From Avisuccinivibrio_A sp964651505 (GTDB lineage Bacteria > Pseudomonadota > Gammaproteobacteria > Enterobacterales > Succinivibrionaceae): DNA of 8,118 nucleotides. A program made the position numbers and the translations under genes. The first letter of the stretch is position 1. Every line of letters starts with the position of its first letter. Below the pieces are notes generated by a model. It saw only the letters and a program-made list of their open reading frames with translations. It had not been told where the DNA came from and did not search any database. Location of the stretch: positions 1 to 8,118 of the forward strand of contig CAZYXT010000107.1 in NCBI GenBank assembly GCA_964651505.1, in the 5' to 3' direction. Shown one piece after another: positions 1-6,288 of the stretch.

Positions 1-45
1 CTCCTGCATGCCTTCGCGCGGGCAGCAATATTGGACCCCGGGTCT

Positions 46-65
46 AAAAAACGGCCGGAAGCGTT
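46..65 (-). terminator. Possible weak terminator after the acetyltransferase gene
   Basis: On the minus strand, about 65 nt past the acetyltransferase stop, AACG and CGTT can pair around an 8-nt GC-rich loop, and a run of six T follows directly. The T run is the best evidence. The stem is only 4 bp, so this would be a weak intrinsic terminator at most. No gene could be assigned to positions 1-129; a short plus-strand frame ending at 45-47 could be the tail of an upstream gene, but nothing supports it. Confidence 0.25.
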
Positions 66-129
66 ACTCTCTCATTTGCCCTGGCGGTCTTCGGAACCAA
101 GGCGTCAGCCCCTTCGGCCCGCCCATATC

Positions 130-432
130 TCATTTAATCGGGCAAGCTCCTTCAACATAATCTGCGCTCGGGGTGCCCATGTACTCCGGGTGTCTTTGCA
201 GCCAGGCCACGGCATAAGAGCACCCTGCGGTGCATTGAAATCCTTGCTCCCGGGCATAGTCATAGGCTTCTTTGACCAAGGCTGCGGCAATGCCCTTGCC
301 CCCGATGGGCTTGGGCACGCAGGTGTGGCGTATATCAAGGCTGTTATCGCGGATGGTATAGGTTATATAGGCTTTATGGCCGTTAACCTCGGTGTAAAAC
401 TCTCCTTTTTCTTTGACATGAACTACTTCCAC
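130..432 (-). CDS. Small GNAT-family N-acetyltransferase (YjdJ-like)
   Basis: This 100-residue protein matches the short single-domain GNAT group (YjdJ type), which carries little more than the acetyl-CoA binding core. Visible features are a beta-rich N-terminus (about 1-37), a conserved RHT at 35-37, the P-loop-like stretch PIGGKGIAAALV (42-53) followed by a helix to about 64, and CSYAVAWLQRHPEY (71-84), a typical C-terminal block in this family. Cys67 and Cys71 are present. The start is GTG at 432; TAAGGA lies 7 nt upstream and there is no better ATG. The substrate is unknown; members of this group are poorly characterised. It is transcribed away from the glycosyltransferase, with its own promoter at 586-615, so a shared function with that gene is unlikely. 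The family call is firm and the role is not known. Confidence 0.88.
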   Translation of the reverse strand: MEVVHVKEKGEFYTEVNGHKAYITYTIRDNSLDIRHTCVPKPIGGKGIAAALVKEAYDYAREQGFQCTAGCSYAVAWLQRHPEYMGTPSADYVEGACPIK

Positions 433-451
433 GGTAAGTTCCTTAACTCCC

Positions 452-480
452 TATGTTTGTTTTGTCTCTTATGTTTGTTT
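452..480. repeat. Two direct copies of TATGTTTGTTT
   Basis: The 11-mer TATGTTTGTTT occurs at 452-462 and again at 470-480, 18 bp apart start to start. It lies in the predicted leader of the acetyltransferase, 20-48 nt upstream of its GTG. In the minus-strand RNA it would be an unstructured A/C-rich stretch. It may be simple low-complexity DNA. Confidence 0.6.
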
Positions 481-512
481 GGAATCTTTAAGTTAGAAGC
501 TTTTTGCCCAAG

Positions 513-550
513 TTGCAGCAAAGTTTTTGTTTTTCGCTCATTTGCTGCAA
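513..550. repeat. Perfect 10-bp inverted repeat in the acetyltransferase leader
   Basis: TTGCAGCAAA at 513-522 is exactly complementary to TTTGCTGCAA at 541-550, with an 18-nt T-rich (plus strand) loop between. On the minus strand it lies between the predicted transcription start (near 579) and the GTG at 432, so it would form a stem-loop in the 5' leader. It has no T run after it that would make it a standard terminator. Confidence 0.65.
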
Positions 551-585
551 GATTTTGGCTTTGGCATACAGGTTATAACTTAGCA

Positions 586-615
586 ATTGTAAAGATTGTG
601 CCTTAAAGCAGTCAA
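586..615 (-). promoter_or_regulatory. Sigma70-like promoter for the acetyltransferase
   Basis: Read on the minus strand, TTGACT (615-610; 5 of 6 to TTGACA) is followed after 18 bp by TACAAT (591-586; 5 of 6 to TATAAT). Transcription would start near 579 and give a leader of about 147 nt before the GTG at 432. This is the best sigma70-type match I noticed in the window. Confidence 0.6.
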
Positions 616-962
616 CCAACAAGCCTTGGAAGTGTGAGCGCTGTTAAGGTTTTCTCAGGCAGGGCACTATTTGGCGTTTGCTCCTCTTTGCATTCTTGCA
701 TGCGGTCCAAGACTTGGAAATGGCAGATCTCTTTGTAAGCTCAGCCCCTCTTGCCGTGATAAAATGTGCGTCTGATTGTTATTTAACAGTTTTTGGGAGA
801 GAGACAGTTTTGACTTATCTGATCCATGGTCTTGAGCCTGCTCTTTATTTGCAGCGGGCATGAGATCTTGGGGCAGATCGGCTGACAAACTGCCCTTGGG
901 CCGGAAGCTTAGAGCTCTGTTTTTCATGGGCTTTAAGCTTAACTTGATTAGGTTTAAACACA

Positions 963-2201
963 ATGAGAAAAATCCTGTGGGCATCTCCTTTTGCCCTTCA
1001 TGACACCTCCTCGGGTGCTGCCATGCACTGCAGAACCATGCTCGAAAAGCTTATGGAGATCTCGGGCGGTCAGCTTCAGATCTATGTGCTGGGAAGCTTT
1101 ATCTTCGACAACCCCCGCGGAGCTTCCATGTTCACTGATTTGCAAGAGAAGCTTAAGACCAAAGAACAATTCTTCAATGTCAAAGATCACGGCATCGATT
1201 ATTGCTATGTGCGCTCCAAGACCTCCTACGAAGATCGCTACACCAGCGGCGAGCAGAGGATCTTTTTCTCAAGATTTTTAACCGTCTTGCACGAGTTTAA
1301 GCCTGATTTGATGTTGGGCTACGGCGGAGACTGCCTGTCCATGGCCATGCGCACCGAAGCTCACCGCAGAGGCATTCCCATCGTCTATAACCTGCAAAAC
1401 GGCAATCACAAAGGTTATACCTTCCCCGACTGCGAAATGGTTTTGACCGACTCCAAGGCCTCGGCCGCCTTTTACGGCAACAACTTCGGCATCAATGTGA
1501 TGACCTCGGGCCCCTTCATCCGCCCCGAGAACGTGGTGGCCCAAAAAAGAGAGCCAAAGTACATCACCCTGGTCAACCCAGTGCCCGAAAAAGGCTTGTC
1601 CATCTTTGCCCGCATGGCTTTGATGGCAGGGCAGCAATTGCCCGATCTTAAGTTTTTGGTGGTTGAAAGCCGCGGATCTTTTGCCGAGGGGCTTGCCAAG
1701 CTGTATGAGGAAACGGGCAAGAAGACCAAAAAGAAGGCGCACACCTTTACTCCGCAGATGTTCCCCAACGTGGATATTGCCAAGCACACCAACGACATGC
1801 GCCAGGTTTACGCTTTGACCCGCGCTCTTTTGGCCCCTTCTTTATGGTTTGAAAACTGGGGACGGGTGGCCACCGAGGCGGTCATGAACGGCATCCCGGT
1901 CTTGGGCTCCACTTCAGGCGGCCTGCCCGAGGCCATAGGCGAGGGCGGCGTGTGCATCGAAACTCCCGAGCGCTGCCGCAGGGATTATTGCTATGTGCCC
2001 TCAGAGAGCGAGGTACAGCCTTGGCTTGATGCTTTAAAGAAGATGCTAAAAGAGGATTACTCAGAGCGCTGTGCCAAGACTGCCGCAGCTTTGGATCCCA
2101 ATGTTTCGGCCAAGCGGGTCTTGGAGCTCTTCACCCCGCTGTTAAATCGCGCTGCCAGCACTTACAGCCAGTATCACCGCGGCGGCATGAATTTCAGGTA
2201 G
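963..2201 (+). CDS. Glycosyltransferase, GT-B fold, GT4-like (family 1 C-terminal domain)
   Basis: A 412-residue protein of usual length for a GT-B retaining glycosyltransferase, which moves a sugar from a nucleotide-sugar donor to a glycan or lipid acceptor at the inner face of the membrane. The N-terminal acceptor-side domain (about 1-180) opens with a beta strand and the glycine-bearing loop DTSSGAA (14-20). The C-terminal donor domain (about 195-395) starts with VNPVPEKGL (204-212) and contains the EX7E motif, Glu297 to Glu305, within FENWGRVATEAVMNG, followed by STSGGLPEAIGEGG (316-329). There is no signal peptide or membrane segment. The ATG at 963 is preceded only by a weak AGG at 10-nt spacing, so translation may be modest. 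The next genes are transcribed toward it from the right and also look glycan-related. Donor and acceptor sugars cannot be read from the sequence. Confidence 0.92.
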   Translation: MRKILWASPFALHDTSSGAAMHCRTMLEKLMEISGGQLQIYVLGSFIFDNPRGASMFTDLQEKLKTKEQFFNVKDHGIDYCYVRSKTSYEDRYTSGEQRIFFSRFLTVLHEFKPDLMLGYGGDCLSMAMRTEAHRRGIPIVYNLQNGNHKGYTFPDCEMVLTDSKASAAFYGNNFGINVMTSGPFIRPENVVAQKREPKYITLVNPVPEKGLSIFARMALMAGQQLPDLKFLVVESRGSFAEGLAKLYEETGKKTKKKAHTFTPQMFPNVDIAKHTNDMRQVYALTRALLAPSLWFENWGRVATEAVMNGIPVLGSTSGGLPEAIGEGGVCIETPERCRRDYCYVPSESEVQPWLDALKKMLKEDYSERCAKTAAALDPNVSAKRVLELFTPLLNRAASTYSQYHRGGMNFR

Positions 2202-2211
2202 AAAGATCTTC

Positions 2212-2242
2212 TGCGGGTATCCGCACCCTTCCCCGGGTGCGG
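2212..2242 (+). terminator. GC-rich hairpin just after the glycosyltransferase, with a competing hairpin
   Basis: CCGCACCC (2221-2228) pairs perfectly with GGGTGCGG (2235-2242) around a 6-nt loop, 20 nt after the glycosyltransferase stop. The left arm can instead pair upstream, TGCGG (2212-2216) with CCGCA (2221-2225), so two mutually exclusive stems exist. The 8-bp stem is stable, but no real T run follows. It may help end transcription or protect the 3' end; it is not a textbook intrinsic terminator. Confidence 0.45.
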
Positions 2243-2287
2243 CCTTATGTCAAAGATGCAACTAAGGGCAGTGTGCCGCCTTCCCTG

Positions 2288-2332
2288 AGTGACAGAGGAT
2301 TGGCCGCATGAAGCCGCCAATCCTCTGTCACT
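2288..2332. repeat. Perfect 17-bp inverted repeat between convergent genes
   Basis: AGTGACAGAGGATTGGC (2288-2304) is exactly complementary to 2316-2332, with an 11-nt loop. Beyond a 2-nt mismatch on each side, four more pairs (2282-2285 with 2335-2338) extend the stem. It is symmetrical, so it can form on transcripts from either strand, and it lies between the converging glycosyltransferase and membrane-protein genes. A role as bidirectional transcription stop or RNA 3'-end stabiliser is plausible. No T tract follows on either side, and it could also be a copy of a dispersed palindromic repeat. Confidence 0.85.
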
Positions 2333-2343
2333 GTGGGATGCTC

Positions 2344-2356
2344 GAAGCCCCGCTTC
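2344..2356. repeat. Small hairpin GAAGC-CCC-GCTTC
   Basis: A 5-bp perfect stem with a 3-nt loop lies 11 nt after the 17-bp inverted repeat. On its own it would be ignorable; it is listed because the whole 239-bp convergent gap is rich in hairpins. Confidence 0.4.
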
Positions 2357-2440
2357 AGCCAAGTCTGCTAAAATGCAACCGTGGTTCCTCGTGCAGCCAA
2401 TTAGCAAGATCCATGATTATGCAGGCGGAACTGCCTTAAA

Positions 2441-2893
2441 TCAGCTGTTCTCGCTGTTGTAGCCAAGCCGTGTTTTATGATCATTAGTGTTAGCTTCAGC
2501 TTTAGCGCCATCTGCCATCACTTTACTTGAGTTGTCACCATCTTCTCTGGAGCCTGATGCTTCATCGATCTTAGGTTGAGAAGCAGTCCGGGCTTGCTCT
2601 GTCAGCACGGTGTTTCTTTCAGGTTGAGTCTTTTCATTTTTTTGCGATTTATGCTTGCGCCTGATCTTCTCTACATCTTGCATGCAAGCAAAACCACAGG
2701 AAAGAAACAAGATCCCGTTGATCCATTTTAGGACATCCGATGAGGCTGCCACAAACAGGTAGATAAACAAAAGCCCAAATACGATCATGGCAAACGGATA
2801 GGCACCTGCATAGCGCATGGCCGTGATCGAGCTTGAGGTAAAGAAGATAAATGCCAGCGCAAATGCCAGGCCGATGATAATGGTTAGAATCAT
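2441..2893 (-). CDS. Unrecognised small membrane protein with charged C-terminal tail
   Basis: I do not recognise this protein. With the start at 2893 it has 150 residues: three hydrophobic segments at about 1-22, 31-51 and 56-72, then a hydrophilic tail from about 75 to the end, rich in Lys, Glu, Asp, Asn and Ser and probably disordered. The start at 2893 is chosen because GAGGAG lies 9 nt upstream and the protein then begins directly with a membrane segment (MILTIIIGLAFALAF). An in-frame ATG at 3016 would add 41 residues, but it has only a weak ribosome site. The gene is 150 nt after the FrhB-like gene on the same strand, so it may be the last gene of that operon. A scaffold or small inner-membrane partner for glycan enzymes is possible, but nothing in the sequence shows it. 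Confidence 0.7.
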   Translation of the reverse strand: MILTIIIGLAFALAFIFFTSSSITAMRYAGAYPFAMIVFGLLFIYLFVAASSDVLKWINGILFLSCGFACMQDVEKIRRKHKSQKNEKTQPERNTVLTEQARTASQPKIDEASGSREDGDNSSKVMADGAKAEANTNDHKTRLGYNSENS

Positions 2894-3043
2894 GCTTTTA
2901 TTCTCCTCAGACAGTCTTTTTGCGAAGGTGATCTTGGAGCCGTTAAATGCCGGGCCGGGGCCTTGTACGATAAGATCAGGCCATTCTTGAGGCGGTCGCC
3001 CAATTGGCTCTTTCATCCGGATTTCTGCCTTATATCAGTTCTC

Positions 3044-4207
3044 TTAGGTCAAAGTTGCGTATGATTGGCAATATTTCCAAGCAAGGCTCACGCTTTTGCT
3101 GTTTAAAATCTCATTAAAAAAGATCTCCGAAAAGACATTGGCAGGGCTTGGTCTTGATAAGGTTAGATTAGATGCCATAATCAGGTTTTGAGGCACCTTG
3201 CAAGAATAAAGGCGGTTGTATCCGATAAACTCAAACAGTTCCTGACCTTTCTTGGTGTTGACCAAAACCTCCGACACCCCAACCTGCGGGCGCAAAAAAT
3301 TGGGGATCAGTTTTTGAATGCCCCAAAAGTCTCCAAGGGTCAGATCGCCCGGGCGTTTGAGATTGGCATAACGGCAGCGAGTGCAGGATGGGCTTATGCT
3401 CAAATTATGCAAAAAGGAAAGCAGGTAGGGATCTGTATCCATAGCTTTCAAACACCGGCCCTTGGTGCCTTCTATTAAAAAGGCAAAGTAGTTTTCCCAC
3501 ACTCTGCGATGGCGGTATCTGAAGTTTATCATTTTAATGTCTCCCACCTGCTTTTGCACTTCATCAAGATACAGATCCAAGACCAAGGGCGAGGGCACTC
3601 CGTGGCAAATCAGATCGATTGCATATAGCTTTTCAAGCTCAGAGGCCGTTAAAACCGCTTTAAGCCCCGCAACTTCACAAGGCGTGCCGGTAAACAAGAC
3701 TTTGGCGCCATTCTTTAAGTGTTGTTTGATGGCGGCAAACACAGATCCTTTATCGCTTTGCACATACTTGGACCCGCAAAAAAGCTTGGCCGCCTCCAAA
3801 TCAGAGGTGAGGATATGACGGGCTTTGCGCTCTTTGTAATCAAATATGCAGCCGCAAGCCAGGCCTCCTCTTTTGATAAACTCTCTTGCTATTTTGTAGG
3901 CGGCCCCCGAGGTAGAGCTGCCATAGCGCAAGGGCAGATCTCCTTTCAGGCTTTGGGCCATATAATAAGGCTCAAAGGGCTTGGTCTTAGGGACAGGGCT
4001 CTGCCTGATAACAATTTCGGCCGGAACATTATTATCATTGAGGTGACAGCGCTTAAAGCATTTGCCGCAGTCATTGCACAATGAGTCTTTAACCTTGGGA
4101 TGATAAAAGCCCCATTGGTCTTGCGACATATAAACGGCGTGCCGCTTGGTGCAGGTTACGGTGCAAGCCGAGCACCCTGTGCAGTCTTTAATGTTTTGTA
4201 TGTTCAT
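3044..4207 (-). CDS. FrhB-like iron-sulfur flavoprotein (coenzyme F420 hydrogenase/dehydrogenase beta subunit family)
   Basis: A 387-residue redox protein. The N-terminus carries two ferredoxin-type 4Fe-4S motifs: Cys9, 12, 15, 19 and Cys44, 47, 50, 54. The FrhB-type domains follow: GSSTSGA (96-102), GSKYVQSD (145-152), FTGTPCEVAGL (172-182), DLICHGVPSP (198-207), then Cys275 and Cys278 and GDLTLGDFWGI (287-297). These are the usual landmarks of the family, which binds flavin and Fe-S clusters. True FrhB oxidises or reduces coenzyme F420; a gammaproteobacterium would not be expected to make F420, so the name describes ancestry and not the reaction. Relatives with this architecture are often found in polysaccharide clusters beside pyruvyl transferase homologues, as here. 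Its ATG overlaps the upstream stop (ATGA, 4204-4207), and AGGA lies 6 nt before it, so it is translationally coupled. Cytoplasmic; substrate unknown. Confidence 0.93.
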   Translation of the reverse strand: MNIQNIKDCTGCSACTVTCTKRHAVYMSQDQWGFYHPKVKDSLCNDCGKCFKRCHLNDNNVPAEIVIRQSPVPKTKPFEPYYMAQSLKGDLPLRYGSSTSGAAYKIAREFIKRGGLACGCIFDYKERKARHILTSDLEAAKLFCGSKYVQSDKGSVFAAIKQHLKNGAKVLFTGTPCEVAGLKAVLTASELEKLYAIDLICHGVPSPLVLDLYLDEVQKQVGDIKMINFRYRHRRVWENYFAFLIEGTKGRCLKAMDTDPYLLSFLHNLSISPSCTRCRYANLKRPGDLTLGDFWGIQKLIPNFLRPQVGVSEVLVNTKKGQELFEFIGYNRLYSCKVPQNLIMASNLTLSRPSPANVFSEIFFNEILNSKSVSLAWKYCQSYATLT

Positions 4208-5409
4208 GGCTTATCCTGCAAGATTTGGTCTAGGACGGCAAATGAGTCCCGGCGAAAAGAATCAATCCTTTGCCCGAATATGCGTTGCACTTCCTGTGAG
4301 GCTTGCACTATGGTTTGGGCATTGATGTTCTCTTGGTTATCTAAGAGCAAGGAGCTGATGTTAAATATCCTTTCAAGCAAGATGATGCGCGGATCCTGAT
4401 TCCTGACGTATCCGTAGGCAAAGGGCTTGCCGAAAATCAGGGAGTACACCATGCCGTGAAAGGAATTGGTCAGGGTAAATTGAGAGTGCGCTATCAAATT
4501 GACAAAACTTTGAGGAGCACAGGCAGGGTTATGCACATAATCAAGCTTTAAAGCATCAAAGATCTGCTTTAAGCTTGGTGTGATAAAAAGCTTAAAAGGG
4601 GAAATGTCGATGACCTTGGTTATGGCAAAGCGCTCTTTGAGGGACTTTAATGTCGTCAAAAACTTCATCAGACTTGACTCGGGAGTACCGCGCTCCAGGC
4701 CAAATGCATAAAGGAGAATATAAGGTTCGGAGCACAGAGGCTTGGCTGCTATCTCCTTGTAATCATCTTTATCGCACAATAAGGCAGGATCCAGCACCAC
4801 ACTTACCTTGGGGCAGGACAGCTTCACCGCATTAAGCTCCTCAACCCAGGGGCTTTCTCTTAAGGTGATGAGTCTGAATCGCGCCAGGCTCTTTAAGATG
4901 AAATCGCGGTATTTCGGGTAGGCCGCATCTTGCGGGCAGGCCGAGCCAAAGCTTGCGGCATAGGCATAAAGAGGTATCTCCTCGCAGTTTTGTATTCTGC
5001 CAAACAAAATGGGGCTGGGGGGCCGGTTTTGCGTGAAAAACCACACCCAATCCGAGCCCACTACAAACTTGAGTGGCCCGTCTTGCTCTTTGTTGTAGTT
5101 GACCAAAAGATCCCTCGCCTCCTTTTCAAACAGGCGCAGACGCTTAATATCTGTGGCAAAGCGCTGCAAGGCAGCCTTTTTGTTCAGGGGCCGGTGTCTT
5201 AAATCTTGGAGGTATAAAACCTCATTGGAGCGGGATTTGGCAACCTTATAGGCAGAAAGATCGGTGTAGGACACCGTGCCTGCTTTTAAATCAAGCCTCA
5301 GGACCGCGGCACGCTTATAAAGTGCGCAACGCAAGGCCCAAGCCTGCATAAAAGCCCCGTAATTGTCATTGGCGGTGAATGCCAAGGTTAAGATCCCTAT
5401 AGTCTGCAT
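4204..5409 (-). CDS. Polysaccharide pyruvyl transferase family protein
   Basis: A 401-residue member of the polysaccharide pyruvyl transferase family (CsaB/WcaK/EpsO-like), whose studied members transfer pyruvate from phosphoenolpyruvate to make ketals on surface glycans. Family landmarks are NYGAFMQAWAL near the N-terminus (16-26), VVGSDWVW (116-123), YAASFG (150-155), ITLRESPWVEEL (181-192), VVLDPALL (204-211) and TNSFHGMVYSLIFGKPF (314-330). There is no signal peptide or membrane segment. The start is ATG at 5409, with GAGG 6 nt upstream; a TTG at 5421 in the same frame is part of that ribosome site and is not the start. The gene is first in a probable operon with the FrhB-like gene, and the pairing suggests both act on one glycan. 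Whether it really transfers pyruvate is not shown; many homologues have unknown substrates. Confidence 0.92.
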   Translation of the reverse strand: MQTIGILTLAFTANDNYGAFMQAWALRCALYKRAAVLRLDLKAGTVSYTDLSAYKVAKSRSNEVLYLQDLRHRPLNKKAALQRFATDIKRLRLFEKEARDLLVNYNKEQDGPLKFVVGSDWVWFFTQNRPPSPILFGRIQNCEEIPLYAYAASFGSACPQDAAYPKYRDFILKSLARFRLITLRESPWVEELNAVKLSCPKVSVVLDPALLCDKDDYKEIAAKPLCSEPYILLYAFGLERGTPESSLMKFLTTLKSLKERFAITKVIDISPFKLFITPSLKQIFDALKLDYVHNPACAPQSFVNLIAHSQFTLTNSFHGMVYSLIFGKPFAYGYVRNQDPRIILLERIFNISSLLLDNQENINAQTIVQASQEVQRIFGQRIDSFRRDSFAVLDQILQDKP

Positions 5410-5415
5410 GGCATT

Positions 5416-5429
5416 CCTCAAAATTGAGG
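5416..5429 (-). promoter_or_regulatory. Stem-loop covering the pyruvyl transferase ribosome binding site
   Basis: On the minus-strand RNA, CCTCA pairs with TGAGG around a 4-nt A/T loop. The right arm contains the GAGG that serves as ribosome binding site for the ATG at 5409. A 5-bp stem is weak but could lower translation initiation unless it is melted or bound. Confidence 0.4.
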
Positions 5430-5450
5430 CATGGACGTAAGACAGAAATC

Positions 5451-5503
5451 AAGCGGAACTTTAAACCAATAAGTTGGAACTTGCTTATTAGTTAAGCTGG
5501 AAC
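5451..5503. repeat. Three spaced direct repeats, AAGYTGGAAC type
   Basis: Copies are AAGCGGAAC (5451-5459, one base shorter), AAGTTGGAAC (5471-5480) and AAGCTGGAAC (5494-5503). The GGAAC cores start 21 and 23 bp apart, close to two helix turns, so they would face the same side of the DNA. They lie about 42-94 bp upstream of the pyruvyl transferase ATG, in the place expected for an iterated operator or activator site. Confidence 0.55.
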
Positions 5504-5724
5504 GCGCTAAATTACAATTTATGCGTATGTTTTCTGTGGGAGGTGCATTGATTATATACATCGTTAGAATATTTTATTTCAGGGCTGTGTATTTGTGTGT
5601 GACGAATAAAACCTCATATGTACATCGGACCCATTTTACCCAACCCGGGATCCAAAATAAAGCACATCAAGATGGGCGATCCATGGCATCAGGGAACGTT
5701 ATCTTATCTCCGGCTGCTCTTGCC

Positions 5725-6198
5725 CTAAAACCCTTTCTTCATGATCCTGGACTTTTCTCTTTGCCAATCGCGCTCTTTGATGGAGTCGCGCTTGTCATGC
5801 TCCTGCTTGCCCTTGCACAGGCCGATTTCAAGCTTGGCCCAGGCTCCTTTGAAGTAGAGCTTCAAAGGGATCAGGGTATAGCCTTGTCTTTGCACTTGTC
5901 CTGTGAGTTTATTGATCTCGCGGCGGTTCATCAGAAGTTTGCGGGTTCTTTGGGGATCGCAGACCACAAAGGCGCAAGATTGCTTTAAGGGATTGATGGT
6001 CGAGCCCAATAAGATAAGCTCTCCGTCTTTGATGGTGACATAGGCTTCGGCAATGTTGGCTTTGCCTGCCCTTAAGGCTTTGACTTCCCAGCCTTGCAAA
6101 GACAAGCCTGTCTCATAGCGCTCCTCGATGAAATACTCGTGGGAGGCTTTGCGGTTGACGGCAATGGCGGTATCGGGAAGCTTGTGCTTTTTGGCCAT
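5725..6198 (-). CDS. smpB: SsrA-binding protein SmpB
   Basis: SmpB binds tmRNA (SsrA) and takes it into the empty A site of stalled ribosomes for trans-translation, which frees the ribosome and tags the partial protein for degradation. The 157-residue length fits the family. Landmarks are the HEYFIEE block (20-26), LQGWEVKALRAGKANI (34-49), DPQRTRKLLMNRREI (81-95), KGKQEHDKRD (129-138), and the basic tail through KERDWQREKSRIMKK, which reaches into the mRNA channel. The start is ATG at 6198, with AAGGGA 7 nt upstream; the frame could extend 10 residues further, but that start has no support. In some relatives the tmRNA gene follows smpB; no tmRNA is visible here. It has a likely sigma70-type promoter at 6289-6316 and diverges from the chemoreceptor gene. 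Confidence 0.98.
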   Translation of the reverse strand: MAKKHKLPDTAIAVNRKASHEYFIEERYETGLSLQGWEVKALRAGKANIAEAYVTIKDGELILLGSTINPLKQSCAFVVCDPQRTRKLLMNRREINKLTGQVQRQGYTLIPLKLYFKGAWAKLEIGLCKGKQEHDKRDSIKERDWQREKSRIMKKGF

Positions 6199-6249
6199 GG
6201 AGATATCCCTTATGCATGCATTTTGCATTATCGGACAAGTTAATACTTT

Positions 6250-6275
6250 GGCTTATGCCTTACGCGGCATGGGCC
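6250..6275 (+). repeat. Imperfect inverted repeat between smpB and the chemoreceptor
   Basis: ATGCC (6255-6259) pairs with GGCAT (6266-6270) around a 6-nt loop. On the plus strand the stem extends by two G-U pairs and three more GC pairs (6250-6252 with 6273-6275), giving a 10-bp stem. It lies within the predicted smpB leader on the other strand, where the G-U pairs would be lost. It could equally be an operator palindrome. Role unknown. Confidence 0.4.
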
Positions 6276-6288
6276 TGCAAGTTGCTAA

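Larger units (their letters stand above)
433..962. other. 530-bp intergenic region between divergent genes
   Basis: No convincing gene lies here. The left part (433 to about 615) holds the promoter and leader of the acetyltransferase. The right part (about 616-962) precedes the glycosyltransferase; I could not find a convincing -35/-10 pair for it. TTGACT at 810-815 and TAAAAT at 760-765 occur, but neither has a correctly spaced partner. Two short open frames exist (678-863 plus; 667-984 minus, which runs into the glycosyltransferase start). Both lack a good ribosome binding site and resemble no family I know. Confidence 0.6.
5410..5724. other. 315-bp intergenic region between smpB and the pyruvyl transferase gene
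   Basis: No gene is supported here. The half near the pyruvyl transferase holds a start-site hairpin (5416-5429) and three direct repeats (5451-5503). The middle (about 5504-5600) is AT-rich; TATAAT reads on the minus strand at 5556-5551, but I see no good -35 at the right distance. I see no hairpin plus T run to end smpB transcription, so read-through into the pyruvyl transferase operon cannot be excluded. The open frame beginning at 5521 on the plus strand continues antisense through smpB and is probably not real. Confidence 0.6.

Noticed and set aside
31..606. 191-codon plus-strand frame
   Set aside because: It runs antisense through the whole acetyltransferase gene, which has clear family motifs and a good ribosome site; its own sequence resembles no protein and it starts with TTG.
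1278..1787. 169-codon minus-strand frame inside the glycosyltransferase
   Set aside because: Its His/Gly/Val-rich composition is typical of a frame opposite a GC-biased gene, and the sense gene is well supported.
2174..2407. 77-codon minus-strand frame over the convergent gap
   Set aside because: It reads straight through the inverted repeat and the end of the glycosyltransferase, with a non-ATG start and no recognisable features.
3044..4207. Calling this a coenzyme F420 hydrogenase subunit in the literal sense
   Set aside because: Only family-level similarity is visible; there are no partner hydrogenase subunits, and F420 is not expected in this kind of organism.
5521..5988. 155-codon plus-strand frame
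   Set aside because: More than half lies antisense to smpB; the remainder has a hydrophobic start but no clear ribosome site or family.
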